Made by a program: the position numbers and the translations under genes
Source of the DNA: Sva-07 sp031426215
GTDB taxonomy: Bacteria; Actinomycetota; Acidimicrobiia; Acidimicrobiales; Ilumatobacteraceae
Length of the DNA: 64,000 bases
Assembly (NCBI GenBank): GCA_031426215.1
Contig: JANPKU010000215.1
Location: 1 to 64,000, forward strand
Direction: 5' to 3'
The notes under the pieces: generated by a model
Database searches by the model: none
Seen by the model: the letters and a program-made list of their open reading frames with translations, nothing else
What the model was told of the DNA's origin: nothing
Shown here: positions 42,728-51,692 of the stretch, piece after piece
Layout: every line of letters begins with the position of its first letter
How positions within the stretch are numbered: position 1 is the first letter of the stretch

Positions 42728-45289
42728 GTGACAGTGATCGACGACAATGCCGCAACGGCCCAAGCCGCACCCACGACGGTCGCCGTGCCGACGCTGACCG
42801 ACACTGCGAAGGCGCCGGTCGCAACGTCGCAGCCAACTGCGGGCGGCATGCGGGTCAAGAAGCGCAGCGGTGCGCTCGAACCCGTCGACGTCAACAAGAT
42901 CGTCAACTCCATTGCCCGCGCGTCCGAAGGTCTCTTGGGTGTCGACCCGATGCGGGTGGCCACCCGCACGATCTCGGCGCTCGCCGACGGCGCCACCACC
43001 CGTGAACTCGACGACCTGTCGATTCGCACCGCTGCCGGCCTCATCGTCGAAGAGCCGAACTACTCCAGGCTCGCCTCGCGTCTCCTCGCCACGGTGGTCG
43101 ACAAAGAGGTTCGCAACCAGAACATCCCATGGTTCTCCGAGTCGATCGCCGTCGGCCACGCCGAGGGACTCGTCTCCGACGAGGTGCTCGCATTCGTGAA
43201 TGCGAATGCTCCCGCCCTGAACGCTGCGATCGACTCCGACCGTGATCGCAGCTTCGAGTTCTTCGGCCTGCGCACCGTGTACGACCGGTACCTGCTGCGT
43301 CACCCGTCGCGCCGCGAGGTCATCGAGACACCCCAGTACTTCTTCCTGCGCGTCGCCTGCGGCTTGTGCACCGACGTCGACGAGGCCGTCCGTTTCTACG
43401 ATCTGATGTCGTCGCTGGCCTACCTACCGTCGAGCCCCACCCTGTTCAACTCGGGTACCTCGCACAGCCAGATGTCGAGCTGCTACCTGCTCGACTCGCC
43501 CGAAGACAGCCTCGAGGGCATCTACAAGCGGTACACCGACATCGCCAAGCTGTCGAAGTTCGCCGGTGGCATCGGAGTCGCCTGGCACCGGGTTCGTGCA
43601 AAGGGCAGCCTGATCCAGGGCACCAACGGCCTGTCGAACGGCATCGTGCCGTGGCTGCGCACGCTCGATTCGTCCGTCGCGGCCGTCAACCAGGGTGGTC
43701 GCCGCAAGGGTGCTGCGTGCGTGTATCTCGAGTCGTGGCACGCCGACATCGAAGACTTCCTGGAGTTGCGTGACAACACCGGCGACCACGCTCGCCGAAC
43801 CCACAACCTCAACATCGCCAACTGGATCCCCGACCTGTTCATGGAGCGTGTCGAGAAGGACTGGCAGTGGAGCCTGTTCGATCCCAAGCAGGTGCCGCAC
43901 CTCCCGGACCTGTTCGGTGACGAGTTCGAGCGTGCCTACGTCGCCGCCGAAGAGGCGGGGCTCTACGAGAAGCAGGTGCCCGCTCGCCAGCTGTACTCGA
44001 AGATGATGCGCACCCTCGCCCAGACCGGTAACGGCTGGGTCACGTTCAAGGATGCGTCCAACGAGAAGTGCAACCAGACCGGTGAGACCAACGCCGACGG
44101 CACGCCCCGCGTGGTGCACCTGTCGAACCTGTGCACCGAGATCCTCGAGGTGACCGACCAGCAGAACACCGCGGTGTGCAACCTCGGTTCGCTGAATCTC
44201 GGCGCCTACTTCGACTCGAACGGCGAGTTCGACTACGTCCACCTCGGTGAGGTCGTGCGCCAAGTCGTGCCGTTGCTCGACCGGGTGATCGACATCAACT
44301 ACTACCCGACGTCCGAGGCCGAGTTCTCGAACCACAAGTGGCGTCCGGTCGGCCTCGGCCTCATGGGGCTGCAGGACGTCTTCTTCAAGAAGGGGTTCGC
44401 GTTCGACTCGGCCGATGCCAAGGATCTCAGCCGCACGATCAGTGCCCACATCTACTTCCATGCGCTGTGGGCGTCGACCGAACTCGCCGAGGTCGAGGGG
44501 CCGCACGAGTCCTACGAAGGCACCCGCGCCGCCAAGGGCGATCTGCAGTTCGACCTGTGGGACCAGGCGAACGGTGGTGTCACCCCGCCGGCCGAGCTCG
44601 ACTGGGACGCGCTGCGGGCCCGCATCGCCACGCACGGACTGCGCAACAGTCTGCTGATCGCCATCGCCCCGACCGCCACGATCGCGTCGATCGTCGGCTG
44701 TTACGAGTGCATCGAGCCCCAGGTGTCGAACCTGTTCAAGCGCGAGACGCTGTCGGGCGAGTTCATGCAGATCAACCGCTACCTGGTGCGCGAACTCCAG
44801 GCCCGTGGCCTGTGGGACGAGCAGATGATCAACGACATCAAGAAGGCCGAGGGGTCGGTCCAAGAGGTCGATCGCATTCCCGACGAGCTCAAGGAAGTGT
44901 TCCGCACCGCCTGGGAGATCCCGCAGCGGGCGCTCATCGACATGGCCGCCGAGCGTGGTGCCTTCATCGACCAGAGTCAGTCGCTCAACCTGTTCATCGA
45001 GACTCCCACCATCGGCAAGCTGTCGTCGATGTACCTGCACGCATGGAAGGCGGGGCTCAAGACCACGTACTACCTGCGCAGCCGACCTGCGACGCGCATC
45101 AACCAGAGCACCACGTCGACCGCCACGAAGTCCAGCGCTCCGGCACCGGCACCGACCCCGCCGAGCAGCGGCGGACAACTCGACAAGATCGCGCCGCTCG
45201 TCGATGCCTCGACGAAGAAGACCTTCACCGACGAGGAAGCCATTGCGTGCAGCCTCGAGAACCCCGAATCATGCGAGGCATGCGACTGA
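42728..45289 (+). CDS. nrdA: class I ribonucleotide reductase, large (alpha) subunit
   Basis: It reduces ribonucleoside diphosphates to deoxynucleotides; this is the catalytic and allosteric subunit of the NrdAB complex. The 853-residue protein has an N-terminal ATP-cone (~40-130, starting RVKKRSGALEPVDVNKI). Active-site cysteines lie in MSSCYLLDSPEDS, SNLCTEILEV and TAVCNLGSLNL, and the C-terminal redox pair in SCEACD. A Ser/Pro/Ala-rich linker precedes the tail. GTG 42728 is the start. It is preceded by the NrdR-regulated promoter and is coupled to nrdB (TGATG). Confidence 0.95.
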   Translation: MTVIDDNAATAQAAPTTVAVPTLTDTAKAPVATSQPTAGGMRVKKRSGALEPVDVNKIVNSIARASEGLLGVDPMRVATRTISALADGATTRELDDLSIRTAAGLIVEEPNYSRLASRLLATVVDKEVRNQNIPWFSESIAVGHAEGLVSDEVLAFVNANAPALNAAIDSDRDRSFEFFGLRTVYDRYLLRHPSRREVIETPQYFFLRVACGLCTDVDEAVRFYDLMSSLAYLPSSPTLFNSGTSHSQMSSCYLLDSPEDSLEGIYKRYTDIAKLSKFAGGIGVAWHRVRAKGSLIQGTNGLSNGIVPWLRTLDSSVAAVNQGGRRKGAACVYLESWHADIEDFLELRDNTGDHARRTHNLNIANWIPDLFMERVEKDWQWSLFDPKQVPHLPDLFGDEFERAYVAAEEAGLYEKQVPARQLYSKMMRTLAQTGNGWVTFKDASNEKCNQTGETNADGTPRVVHLSNLCTEILEVTDQQNTAVCNLGSLNLGAYFDSNGEFDYVHLGEVVRQVVPLLDRVIDINYYPTSEAEFSNHKWRPVGLGLMGLQDVFFKKGFAFDSADAKDLSRTISAHIYFHALWASTELAEVEGPHESYEGTRAAKGDLQFDLWDQANGGVTPPAELDWDALRARIATHGLRNSLLIAIAPTATIASIVGCYECIEPQVSNLFKRETLSGEFMQINRYLVRELQARGLWDEQMINDIKKAEGSVQEVDRIPDELKEVFRTAWEIPQRALIDMAAERGAFIDQSQSLNLFIETPTIGKLSSMYLHAWKAGLKTTYYLRSRPATRINQSTTSTATKSSAPAPAPTPPSSGGQLDKIAPLVDASTKKTFTDEEAIACSLENPESCEACD

Positions 45290-46395
45290 TGGCCCTCATC
45301 GACCCGATCACCGACTACGCCCTCGCCCACGAGCCGGCCCCGACCCTTGCCGACGAGTTCGAGTCGGCGTCACCCGCCGGCGCTGCCCGACCGACGAACA
45401 TTCTCGATCCCGGCTACGACCTCACGTTGCGGCCGATGCGCTATCCGCAGTTCTTCGACATGTACCGCGACGCGATCAAGAACACCTGGACCGTCGAAGA
45501 GATCGACTTCTCCGACGACCTCGTCGACCTCGATCGCAAGCTGATGCCGGCCGAGAAGCATCTCGTCTCGCGTCTGGTGGCGTTCTTCGCCACCGGCGAC
45601 TCGATCGTGTCGAACAACCTGGTACTCAACCTGTACCAGCACATCAACGCTCCCGAAGCCCGCATGTACCTGTCGCGTCAGCTCTACGAGGAGGCGTTGC
45701 ACGTCCAGTTCTACTTGACGCTGCTCGACAACTACATCCCCGACATGAAGGAACGCGAGGCAGCGTTCTCGGCGGTCGAGAACATTCCCTCGATCCGCGC
45801 CAAGGCCGAGTTCTGCTTCAAGTGGATCGATTCGATCCAGGGACTCCAGAAGATCGAGACGCCCGAGCAGCGCAAGCAGTTCCTCCTCAATCTGATCTGC
45901 TTCGCGACCTGCATCGAAGGACTGTTCTTCTTCGCGGCCTTCGCCTACGTCTACTTCCTTCGATCCAAGGGTCTGTTGAACGGGCTGGCCGACGGGACCA
46001 ACTGGGTGTTCCGCGACGAGAGCTGCCACATGAACTTCGCGTTCGAAGTGGTCGACACGGTCCGCAAGGAGCAGCCCGAACTGTTCGACGCCGACCTCGA
46101 AGCCGACATCCGCGCCATGATCAACGAGGCGATCGACTGCGAGCACCTGTTCGCCGCCGACGTCCTCGGTGAGGGTGTGCCGGGGATGAGCTTGGGTGAC
46201 ACTCGCGTGTACCTCGAGTTCGTCGCCGATCAGCGCCTCGCGCAGCTCGGCTATGCCCCCGAGTTCGGTTCGAAGAACCCGTTCAGCTTCATGGAACTGC
46301 AAGACGTCCAGGGCTTGTCGAACTTCTTCGAGCGCACGGTCAGCTCGTACCAGACCGGCGTCGAAGGCAACGTCAGCTTCGACGAAGAGTTCTGA
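45289..46395 (+). CDS. nrdB: class I ribonucleotide reductase, small (beta) subunit
   Basis: This ferritin-like subunit generates the radical used by NrdA. In the 368-residue protein, metal ligands and radical Tyr are in standard spacing: Asp in FATGDSIVSNN, then Glu135, His138 and Tyr142 in YEEALHVQFY (equivalent to E. coli E115/H118/Y122). A later Glu lies in TCIEGLFFF and Glu/His in RDESCHMNF. A Tyr radical (not the Tyr-less class Ic) is therefore expected. ATG 45289 overlaps the nrdA stop; an ATG three codons earlier (45280) is also possible. Confidence 0.95.
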   Translation: MALIDPITDYALAHEPAPTLADEFESASPAGAARPTNILDPGYDLTLRPMRYPQFFDMYRDAIKNTWTVEEIDFSDDLVDLDRKLMPAEKHLVSRLVAFFATGDSIVSNNLVLNLYQHINAPEARMYLSRQLYEEALHVQFYLTLLDNYIPDMKEREAAFSAVENIPSIRAKAEFCFKWIDSIQGLQKIETPEQRKQFLLNLICFATCIEGLFFFAAFAYVYFLRSKGLLNGLADGTNWVFRDESCHMNFAFEVVDTVRKEQPELFDADLEADIRAMINEAIDCEHLFAADVLGEGVPGMSLGDTRVYLEFVADQRLAQLGYAPEFGSKNPFSFMELQDVQGLSNFFERTVSSYQTGVEGNVSFDEEF

Positions 46396-46397
46396 GA

Positions 46398-47549
46398 TCA
46401 GCGGTAGAGGTGGGTGTGCTCGCCGAGGGTCGGGCCGACGTCGGCGATGCTGCCGGGGGTGCGGGAGAACTTCGGCACCACGCCGATCATCGGGGTGTCG
46501 ATCCCCGTTCGTGACGCTCGACGCTGCACCATGTCGCGCGCCGCGTAGTGCTCGTCGCCGAGCATGTCCGCAGCGGTGTACACCCGGCCGGCGGGCACGG
46601 TGTGCTCGCGTAGCAGGGCGAGCAGTTCGTCGGAGCCCATCGACGCGGTCCAGTCGGCGACGAGGTCGTCGAGGTCGTGTTCGTGGTGGCCGCGGGCGAT
46701 GTGGGTGGCGTAGCGCTCGTCGATGGCCAGCTCGGGGCGATTCATTGCGTCACACAGACGAGCGAACACCGTGTCGGAGTTTCCGGCGATCAAGACCTCG
46801 GAACCGTCGCTGGTCGGGTACGCATTGGCGGGCGCCACCCCGGGCAGCGAGCCACCTGATCGGGCGCGCAGCACATCGGCCACTTCGAAGTCGACCATCG
46901 ACGACTCCATCAGGGCAGCCACCGCTTCGTAGATCGCGACATCGACCTCCTGGCCGCGGCCGCTCGCCGACCGTTCGTGCAGGGCAGCGAGCGTGCCGAT
47001 CACGGCGAACATCGCCGCCAACGAGTCGCCGAGGCTGATCCCGCATCTCGCCGGCGGACGATCCGCGTCGCCCGTGGTGTGACGGATGCCGCCGATCGCT
47101 TCGCCGATCGATCCAAAGCCGGCCTCGGCCGAGCGTGGCCCCGTCTGGCCGAATCCCGAGACGTGCGTGACGATGATGCCGGGATTGGTGACGGACAACG
47201 TGGCGTGGTCGAGTCCGAACCTGGCGAGCACTCCCGGGCGGAAATTCTCGAGTACGACGTCGCATTCGCCGGCGAGGCGTTGCACGAACGCCAGATCGGC
47301 GGGATCTTTGAGATCGGCGACAACCGATCGCTTGTTGCGTGCGATGATCGGCCACCACAGGCTGGAGTCGTCGACGCACACCCCCCACGTGCGCATCGGG
47401 TCGCCGCCGTCCGGCGCTTCGATCTTGATCACCTCGGCGCCGTAATCGCCGAAGAGTTGGCCGGCGAACGGCCCGGCGATGAAGTTGCCGAGTTCCAACA
47501 CCCGAATCCCCAGGAGTGGTCCGGTTCGAGTCGGCGTGTCGGCGTCCAT
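46398..47549 (-). CDS. family III CoA-transferase (CaiB/BaiF type)
   Basis: It transfers CoA between carboxylic acids through an aspartyl-CoA intermediate. The 383-residue protein begins GIRVLELGNFIAGPFAG. It carries FGDYGAEVIKIEAPDGGDP, VVLENFRPGVLARFG, and catalytic Asp175 in ISLGDSLAAMFAV, followed by GRGQEVDVAIYEAVAAL. These are the standard CaiB features. The donor/acceptor pair is unknown; divergent transcription with an HMG-CoA-lyase-like gene suggests a shared acyl-CoA pathway. The stop lies two bases beyond the nrdB stop on the other strand. Confidence 0.9.
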   Translation of the reverse strand: MDADTPTRTGPLLGIRVLELGNFIAGPFAGQLFGDYGAEVIKIEAPDGGDPMRTWGVCVDDSSLWWPIIARNKRSVVADLKDPADLAFVQRLAGECDVVLENFRPGVLARFGLDHATLSVTNPGIIVTHVSGFGQTGPRSAEAGFGSIGEAIGGIRHTTGDADRPPARCGISLGDSLAAMFAVIGTLAALHERSASGRGQEVDVAIYEAVAALMESSMVDFEVADVLRARSGGSLPGVAPANAYPTSDGSEVLIAGNSDTVFARLCDAMNRPELAIDERYATHIARGHHEHDLDDLVADWTASMGSDELLALLREHTVPAGRVYTAADMLGDEHYAARDMVQRRASRTGIDTPMIGVVPKFSRTPGSIADVGPTLGEHTHLYR

Positions 47550-47602
47550 GGGTGTTGTCTACCGAGTCGACGATGCGGACACGAAAGCGGGAGACTGGCG
47601 AC

Positions 47603-48541
47603 GTGTCCACTGGTTCACGTCTGCCGACCGCCGTGTTGCTGCGCGACGTCAGTCTCCGTGACGGTCTCCAGGACGAGACGCCCGTCGCCACCGACGCCAA
47701 GGTGGCGATCTTCGAGGCGCTCGTCTCGGCCGGCATCCGTGATCTCGAACTGACCAGTTTCGTGCGACCCGATCGCGTGCCGGCGATGGCAGATGCCGAA
47801 TTGCTGTGTGCAGCCACGTCCGAGATGGCCGAATCGGCAGGTGTCACTCGATGGGGGCTGGTGCTGAACGTTCGGGGCGCCGAGCGGGCGATCGCTGCGG
47901 GTCTCACACACTTGCAGTACGTCGTGTCGGTCAGCGACACCCACAGCCGGCACAACGCGGGCGCCGGCACCGACGAGGCGCTCGAGCAGTTCGCCGCATT
48001 CGCACGGTCGGCGATCGACCACGAAGCAGTCGTCGAGATGACCCTTGCGACATCGATGGGTTGTCCATTCGAACATCGCATCGATCCTGCTCGGGTCGCC
48101 GAGGTCGCTCGCCGTGCAGTCGATGCCGGCGCAACGTCGATCGGTCTGGCCGACACGATCGGCGTCGCCGTGCCCACCGAAGTGGCGATGCTGGTCGACG
48201 TCGTCACCAACAGCGTTGACGTGCCGATCGGGGTGCACCTTCACGACACCCGTGGGTTGGCGATCGCAAATGCGATCGCCGCACTGGAACACGGTGCGGT
48301 TCGGCTCGACGCCAGCGTCGGCGGTCTCGGCGGGTGCCCGTTCGCACCGAATGCGAGCGGGAACGTCCCGATCGAGGATCTTGCGCATGCGCTCGAGGCC
48401 ATGGGGGTGTCCACCGGGTTGTCGGTCGTGGGCCTTCTCGATGCCGCCCGGGTGGCCTGCGGGGCGGTCGGCAAGCCGGTTTCCAGCCACGTCGGTCTCG
48501 CCGGACCCCGCTTCACCGGCTCCGTCGGTTCGACTGTCTGA
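47603..48541 (+). CDS. hydroxymethylglutaryl-CoA lyase-like enzyme
   Basis: This 312-residue TIM barrel of the DRE/HMGL family has LLRDVSLRDGLQDE (catalytic Arg and metal Asp), LELTSFVRPDRVPAMADA, metal-binding HLHDTRGLA and GGLGGCPFAPNASGN. The Cys in GGLGGCP is the conserved active-site Cys of HMG-CoA lyase. A role in cleaving HMG-CoA or a related 3-hydroxy-3-methylacyl-CoA to acetyl-CoA is likely (leucine breakdown). GTG 47603 has GGGAG upstream; ATG 47573 is an alternative. It is divergent from the CoA-transferase by about 50 nt. Confidence 0.85.
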   Translation: MSTGSRLPTAVLLRDVSLRDGLQDETPVATDAKVAIFEALVSAGIRDLELTSFVRPDRVPAMADAELLCAATSEMAESAGVTRWGLVLNVRGAERAIAAGLTHLQYVVSVSDTHSRHNAGAGTDEALEQFAAFARSAIDHEAVVEMTLATSMGCPFEHRIDPARVAEVARRAVDAGATSIGLADTIGVAVPTEVAMLVDVVTNSVDVPIGVHLHDTRGLAIANAIAALEHGAVRLDASVGGLGGCPFAPNASGNVPIEDLAHALEAMGVSTGLSVVGLLDAARVACGAVGKPVSSHVGLAGPRFTGSVGSTV

Positions 48542-48591
48542 GGCCATCGGTCACGGTTCGTGGCCGGCTGGGGCCGATACCGTGAGGCGCC

Positions 48592-49545
48592 ATGGGTGCA
48601 CCTGAGTGGTTGACCAGCACGCACGTGGCGGTCGTCGCCGGCAAAGGCGGTGTCGGGTCGTCCACGGTGGCTGCTGCATATGCGCTTGCTGCGGCCCGCG
48701 AGGGTGCCGACGTGTTGTTCGTGGCCGTTGACGGCCGTCCTGGAATGGGCCCGTTGCTCGGTGGGCGCGAACTCGATTCGAGCGACCGGATCCTGCGTCG
48801 GATCAAGGGAGCTGGGCAGGTTCGAGGTCGAACGATTCCCGCTGATCAGGCGTTCGGCGACTATCTCGAGTTGCGCGGCGTCGGCGGGATGTTGCGACGG
48901 GCAGCGTCTGCGGCGTCGCTGCCGATGATCGCTGCTGCCACACCGGGCCTCGAGCATCTGCTGGTCCTCGGCAAGATCAAGGAACTCGAGCGCGAACGTG
49001 CCGCTGATCTGATCATCGTCGACGCACCGCCGGCTGGCCATGCGGCGCCGTTTCTGCGGTCGGCCACCGGGCTGTCCGACGTGGTCCAGTCGGGTCCGGT
49101 ACGCGACCAGTCGGTCGAGGTCGATGCGATGTTGCGTGATCCGGCGCGGTGCCGAGCGATGATCGTCACCCTTCCCGAGGAGACGCCGGTGACCGAGGCA
49201 CTCGAGTTGGCAACTGAGCTCCGCTCCGAGATCGGCTTGGCGTTGCTGCCGGCCGTGGTCAATTCGTGTTGGCTCGACCGGCCGGGACTCGCCAAGACCC
49301 CGGCGGCGGCGGCACGATCGCAGAAGATCACGCTCTCGGCGGCGGCGAAGTCGGCGCTCGCGTCGTCGACCGATTTCGGTCGTGCTCGCCTCGAGCGTCA
49401 ACGTCAGCAGGTCGACCGTCTGGCGAACGGCATCGGTGTCCCGCTCGTCGGACTCCCACGGCTCGCTACGCCACGACTCACGCTGCATCACCTCGGTGAG
49501 CTCGCCGATGCGCTGGTGGGATCGATGATCGGTGATCTGTCATGA
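48592..49545 (+). CDS. ArsA/Get3-like ATPase, subunit with substituted P-loop lysine
   Basis: This 317-residue SIMIBI-class ATPase-like protein has its Walker A region at 17-25, GKGGVGSST. The deviant 'signature' Lys18 is kept, but the P-loop Lys expected at 23 is Ser. Other family elements remain: FVAVDGRPGMGPLLGG (switch/A-loop region), LIIVDAPPAGHAAPFL and a helical insert rich in Ala/Arg. It overlaps its paralogue by 4 nt (ATGA). The pair resembles M. tuberculosis Rv3679/Rv3680, a Get3-like heteromeric complex. This subunit alone is unlikely to hydrolyse ATP normally. Confidence 0.85.
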   Translation: MGAPEWLTSTHVAVVAGKGGVGSSTVAAAYALAAAREGADVLFVAVDGRPGMGPLLGGRELDSSDRILRRIKGAGQVRGRTIPADQAFGDYLELRGVGGMLRRAASAASLPMIAAATPGLEHLLVLGKIKELERERAADLIIVDAPPAGHAAPFLRSATGLSDVVQSGPVRDQSVEVDAMLRDPARCRAMIVTLPEETPVTEALELATELRSEIGLALLPAVVNSCWLDRPGLAKTPAAAARSQKITLSAAAKSALASSTDFGRARLERQRQQVDRLANGIGVPLVGLPRLATPRLTLHHLGELADALVGSMIGDLS

Positions 49546-50672
49546 GCAACACCAGCGTCGCCGATTCGTTCCAGGACCAGGTGGCCAACGCGGAACTGAT
49601 CGTCACGTGCGGTCCTGGTGGCGTCGGAAAGACCACTACTGCGGCCGCACTCGGTGTCGCTGCTGCGCTGGCAGGTCGCCGCGTGGTCGTCGTCACCGTC
49701 GACCCTGCCCGGCGGCTCGCTGATGCGCTCGGTCTCGAAGTGGGCGCTGCTGCCGACGCGCCACATCGCGTCACCGGCATTCCCGGACTCGCCGCCGGCT
49801 CGAAGGCAGGTTCCGGTGAGCTCTGGGCGTTGATGCTCGACGCGGCGTCCACGTTCGACCGACTGGTCCACGAACAGACATCCAACCCGAAGCAGGCAGC
49901 GGCAATCCTCGAGAACCCCGTGTACCGGGCAATCTCCGGATCGCTGGCCGGCGCCCAGGAATACATGGCGATCGAGCGTCTGCACCAGCTGTACACCAGC
50001 GGCGAGTGGGACCTCGTCATCGTCGATACGCCACCGTCGCGGCACGCCATCGATCTCCTCGAGGCGCCGGATCGGCTGATCGGTTTCCTCAGCCATCCGG
50101 TGTACCGGGCGCTCACCGTTGGTCAGCGTGCGTTCGCGAAGGTCACCAATGCGGCGGCGTCGATGTTCCTGTGGGCCGTTCGTCGTCTGGCTGGCCCGCA
50201 GATCGTCGAGGACACCGTCGAGTTCTTCCGTTCGTTGGCGAACATCGAACCGGGTTTGCGGCGTCGGGCGCAGGAGGTCTCGGTGCTGCTGCGGTCCGAT
50301 GTTGCTTCGTTCATCGTCGTGTCGAGCCCACGCGCCGAGGCGATCGGTGAGGCCGGGCACCTGATCGGCGCGTTGCGCGACGGCTCGTTCCCGTTCTCCG
50401 GCATCGTCGTCAACCTGATCCATCCCATGCCGGAGCCGTTGACGGCGGCTGATCGGGCGGCCCTCGACGATCTCGACGACGGCCCGCTCGCGGACCAGGT
50501 CGCGTGGCACGACGAGCTGACCGAATTGGCCACCGCAGAACGCACGGAGATCGCTGGGCTCGCCGACCTGGCCGAGGATGTCGTGGTGGTCGAGCTGCCC
50601 CTGCTGGCGGTCGACGTGCACGATGTTGCCGGCCTCGTCGGCCTCGCCGAACGCCTGGTGAGCGGGAACTAA
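49542..50672 (+). CDS. ArsA/Get3-like ATPase, subunit with intact P-loop lysine
   Basis: This 376-residue ATPase has Walker A CGPGGVGKTTTAAALG with P-loop Lys30, but the deviant signature Lys is replaced by Pro25. The defect is complementary to that of the preceding subunit. VVTVDPARRLADALGLE (A-loop), LVIVDTPPSRHAIDLLEAP (switch II/Walker B), a helical client-binding region (~130-230) and an adenine-loop-like VVNLIHPMPEP are present. A heterodimer in which each subunit supplies the lysine missing in the other is the simplest model. The client is unknown. A serine hydrolase gene follows after 10 nt. Confidence 0.88.
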   Translation: MSNTSVADSFQDQVANAELIVTCGPGGVGKTTTAAALGVAAALAGRRVVVVTVDPARRLADALGLEVGAAADAPHRVTGIPGLAAGSKAGSGELWALMLDAASTFDRLVHEQTSNPKQAAAILENPVYRAISGSLAGAQEYMAIERLHQLYTSGEWDLVIVDTPPSRHAIDLLEAPDRLIGFLSHPVYRALTVGQRAFAKVTNAAASMFLWAVRRLAGPQIVEDTVEFFRSLANIEPGLRRRAQEVSVLLRSDVASFIVVSSPRAEAIGEAGHLIGALRDGSFPFSGIVVNLIHPMPEPLTAADRAALDDLDDGPLADQVAWHDELTELATAERTEIAGLADLAEDVVVVELPLLAVDVHDVAGLVGLAERLVSGN

Positions 50673-50682
50673 CGTCGTTCGC

Positions 50683-51669
50683 GTGACTTCTCTGACCGCG
50701 CTCGTCGACGAGCTGTTTCAACGCCCCGCCGACCATGGCGTCACGTTGGCACTGCTGATGCAGCACCGGGGCGACATCGTCGTCGAGCGGTACGGCATTC
50801 AGCCGGAGAACATCTTCCAGCCGGCGATCGAGATCACTGCCGAGTCGACGCTGACGTCGTGGAGCATGGCCAAGTCGATCACCCACGCCGCAGTCGGCAT
50901 CCTGGTCGGCGATGGTCTGCTCGACGTCGAGGCGTCAGCTCCCGTCCCCGAGTGGGCCGGAACGCCCAAGGCGGCGATCACGACGTTGCAGTTGCTCGAG
51001 ATGCGTTCGGGACTCCGGTTCGTCGAGGACTACGTCGACGACGAGGTCTCGCACTGCATCGAGATGCTGTTCGGCGAGAGTGGTCCGAGTCATGCGGCGT
51101 ACGCAGCTGCGCTGCCTCTCGATCACGAACCCGGCACCTTCTACAGCTACTCGTCGGGCACCACGAACATCATCGCCCGCCTCGTCGGCGACATCGTGAA
51201 CGGTGGTCCGGGAGGCGACCCGCAGCAGCGCCACGACACGACGGAGTCGTTCCTCCGTGAGCGCCTGTTCGGTCCGGTCGGGATGGGCTCGGCGATTCCG
51301 AAATTCGATGACGCCGGTGACTTCGTCGGTTCGTCGTATGTGTTCGCCACCGCACGCGACTTCGCGAAGTTCGGCGAGCTGTACCGACTCGACGGGGTCA
51401 CGGCGACCGGCCGGCGAATTCTCCCAACGGGCTGGGTCGATCATGCCAGCACCCCGGTGTCGCACGATGACGAGAACGGCTGCCACTACGGCCGCCACTG
51501 GTGGATGTGGCCGGAGGTCGCCAGCAGCTTCGCTTGTCACGGTCACGAGGGCCAGTACATCGTCGTCGTGCCCGATCGGGAGTTGGTGATGGTTCACCTG
51601 GGCAAGACCGATGCGTCGGTGGTGCCGCAGCTGCGCAAGCGGCTCCGAGAACTGATCGCCGCAGTCTGA
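50683..51669 (+). CDS. serine hydrolase (class C beta-lactamase / esterase family)
   Basis: This 328-residue protein of the beta-lactamase-related family has nucleophile Ser61 and Lys64 in SWSMAKSITH (SxxK) and a Tyr motif YSYSSGT. A C-terminal FACHGHEGQYIVVVPD takes the place of the KTG box. It has no signal peptide, so it is probably cytosolic, and an esterase or amidase is more likely than an antibiotic-degrading enzyme. GTG 50683 starts 10 nt after the ArsA-like gene, implying cotranscription. The next gene follows after 23 nt. Confidence 0.85.
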   Translation: MTSLTALVDELFQRPADHGVTLALLMQHRGDIVVERYGIQPENIFQPAIEITAESTLTSWSMAKSITHAAVGILVGDGLLDVEASAPVPEWAGTPKAAITTLQLLEMRSGLRFVEDYVDDEVSHCIEMLFGESGPSHAAYAAALPLDHEPGTFYSYSSGTTNIIARLVGDIVNGGPGGDPQQRHDTTESFLRERLFGPVGMGSAIPKFDDAGDFVGSSYVFATARDFAKFGELYRLDGVTATGRRILPTGWVDHASTPVSHDDENGCHYGRHWWMWPEVASSFACHGHEGQYIVVVPDRELVMVHLGKTDASVVPQLRKRLRELIAAV

Positions 51670-51692
51670 CCGATGCGGGAACGTGGTCGACC

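Noticed and set aside
43424..45178. 584-codon minus-strand open frame opposite nrdA
   Set aside because: It is the antisense shadow of a highly conserved gene. Composition and lack of motifs show it is not coding.
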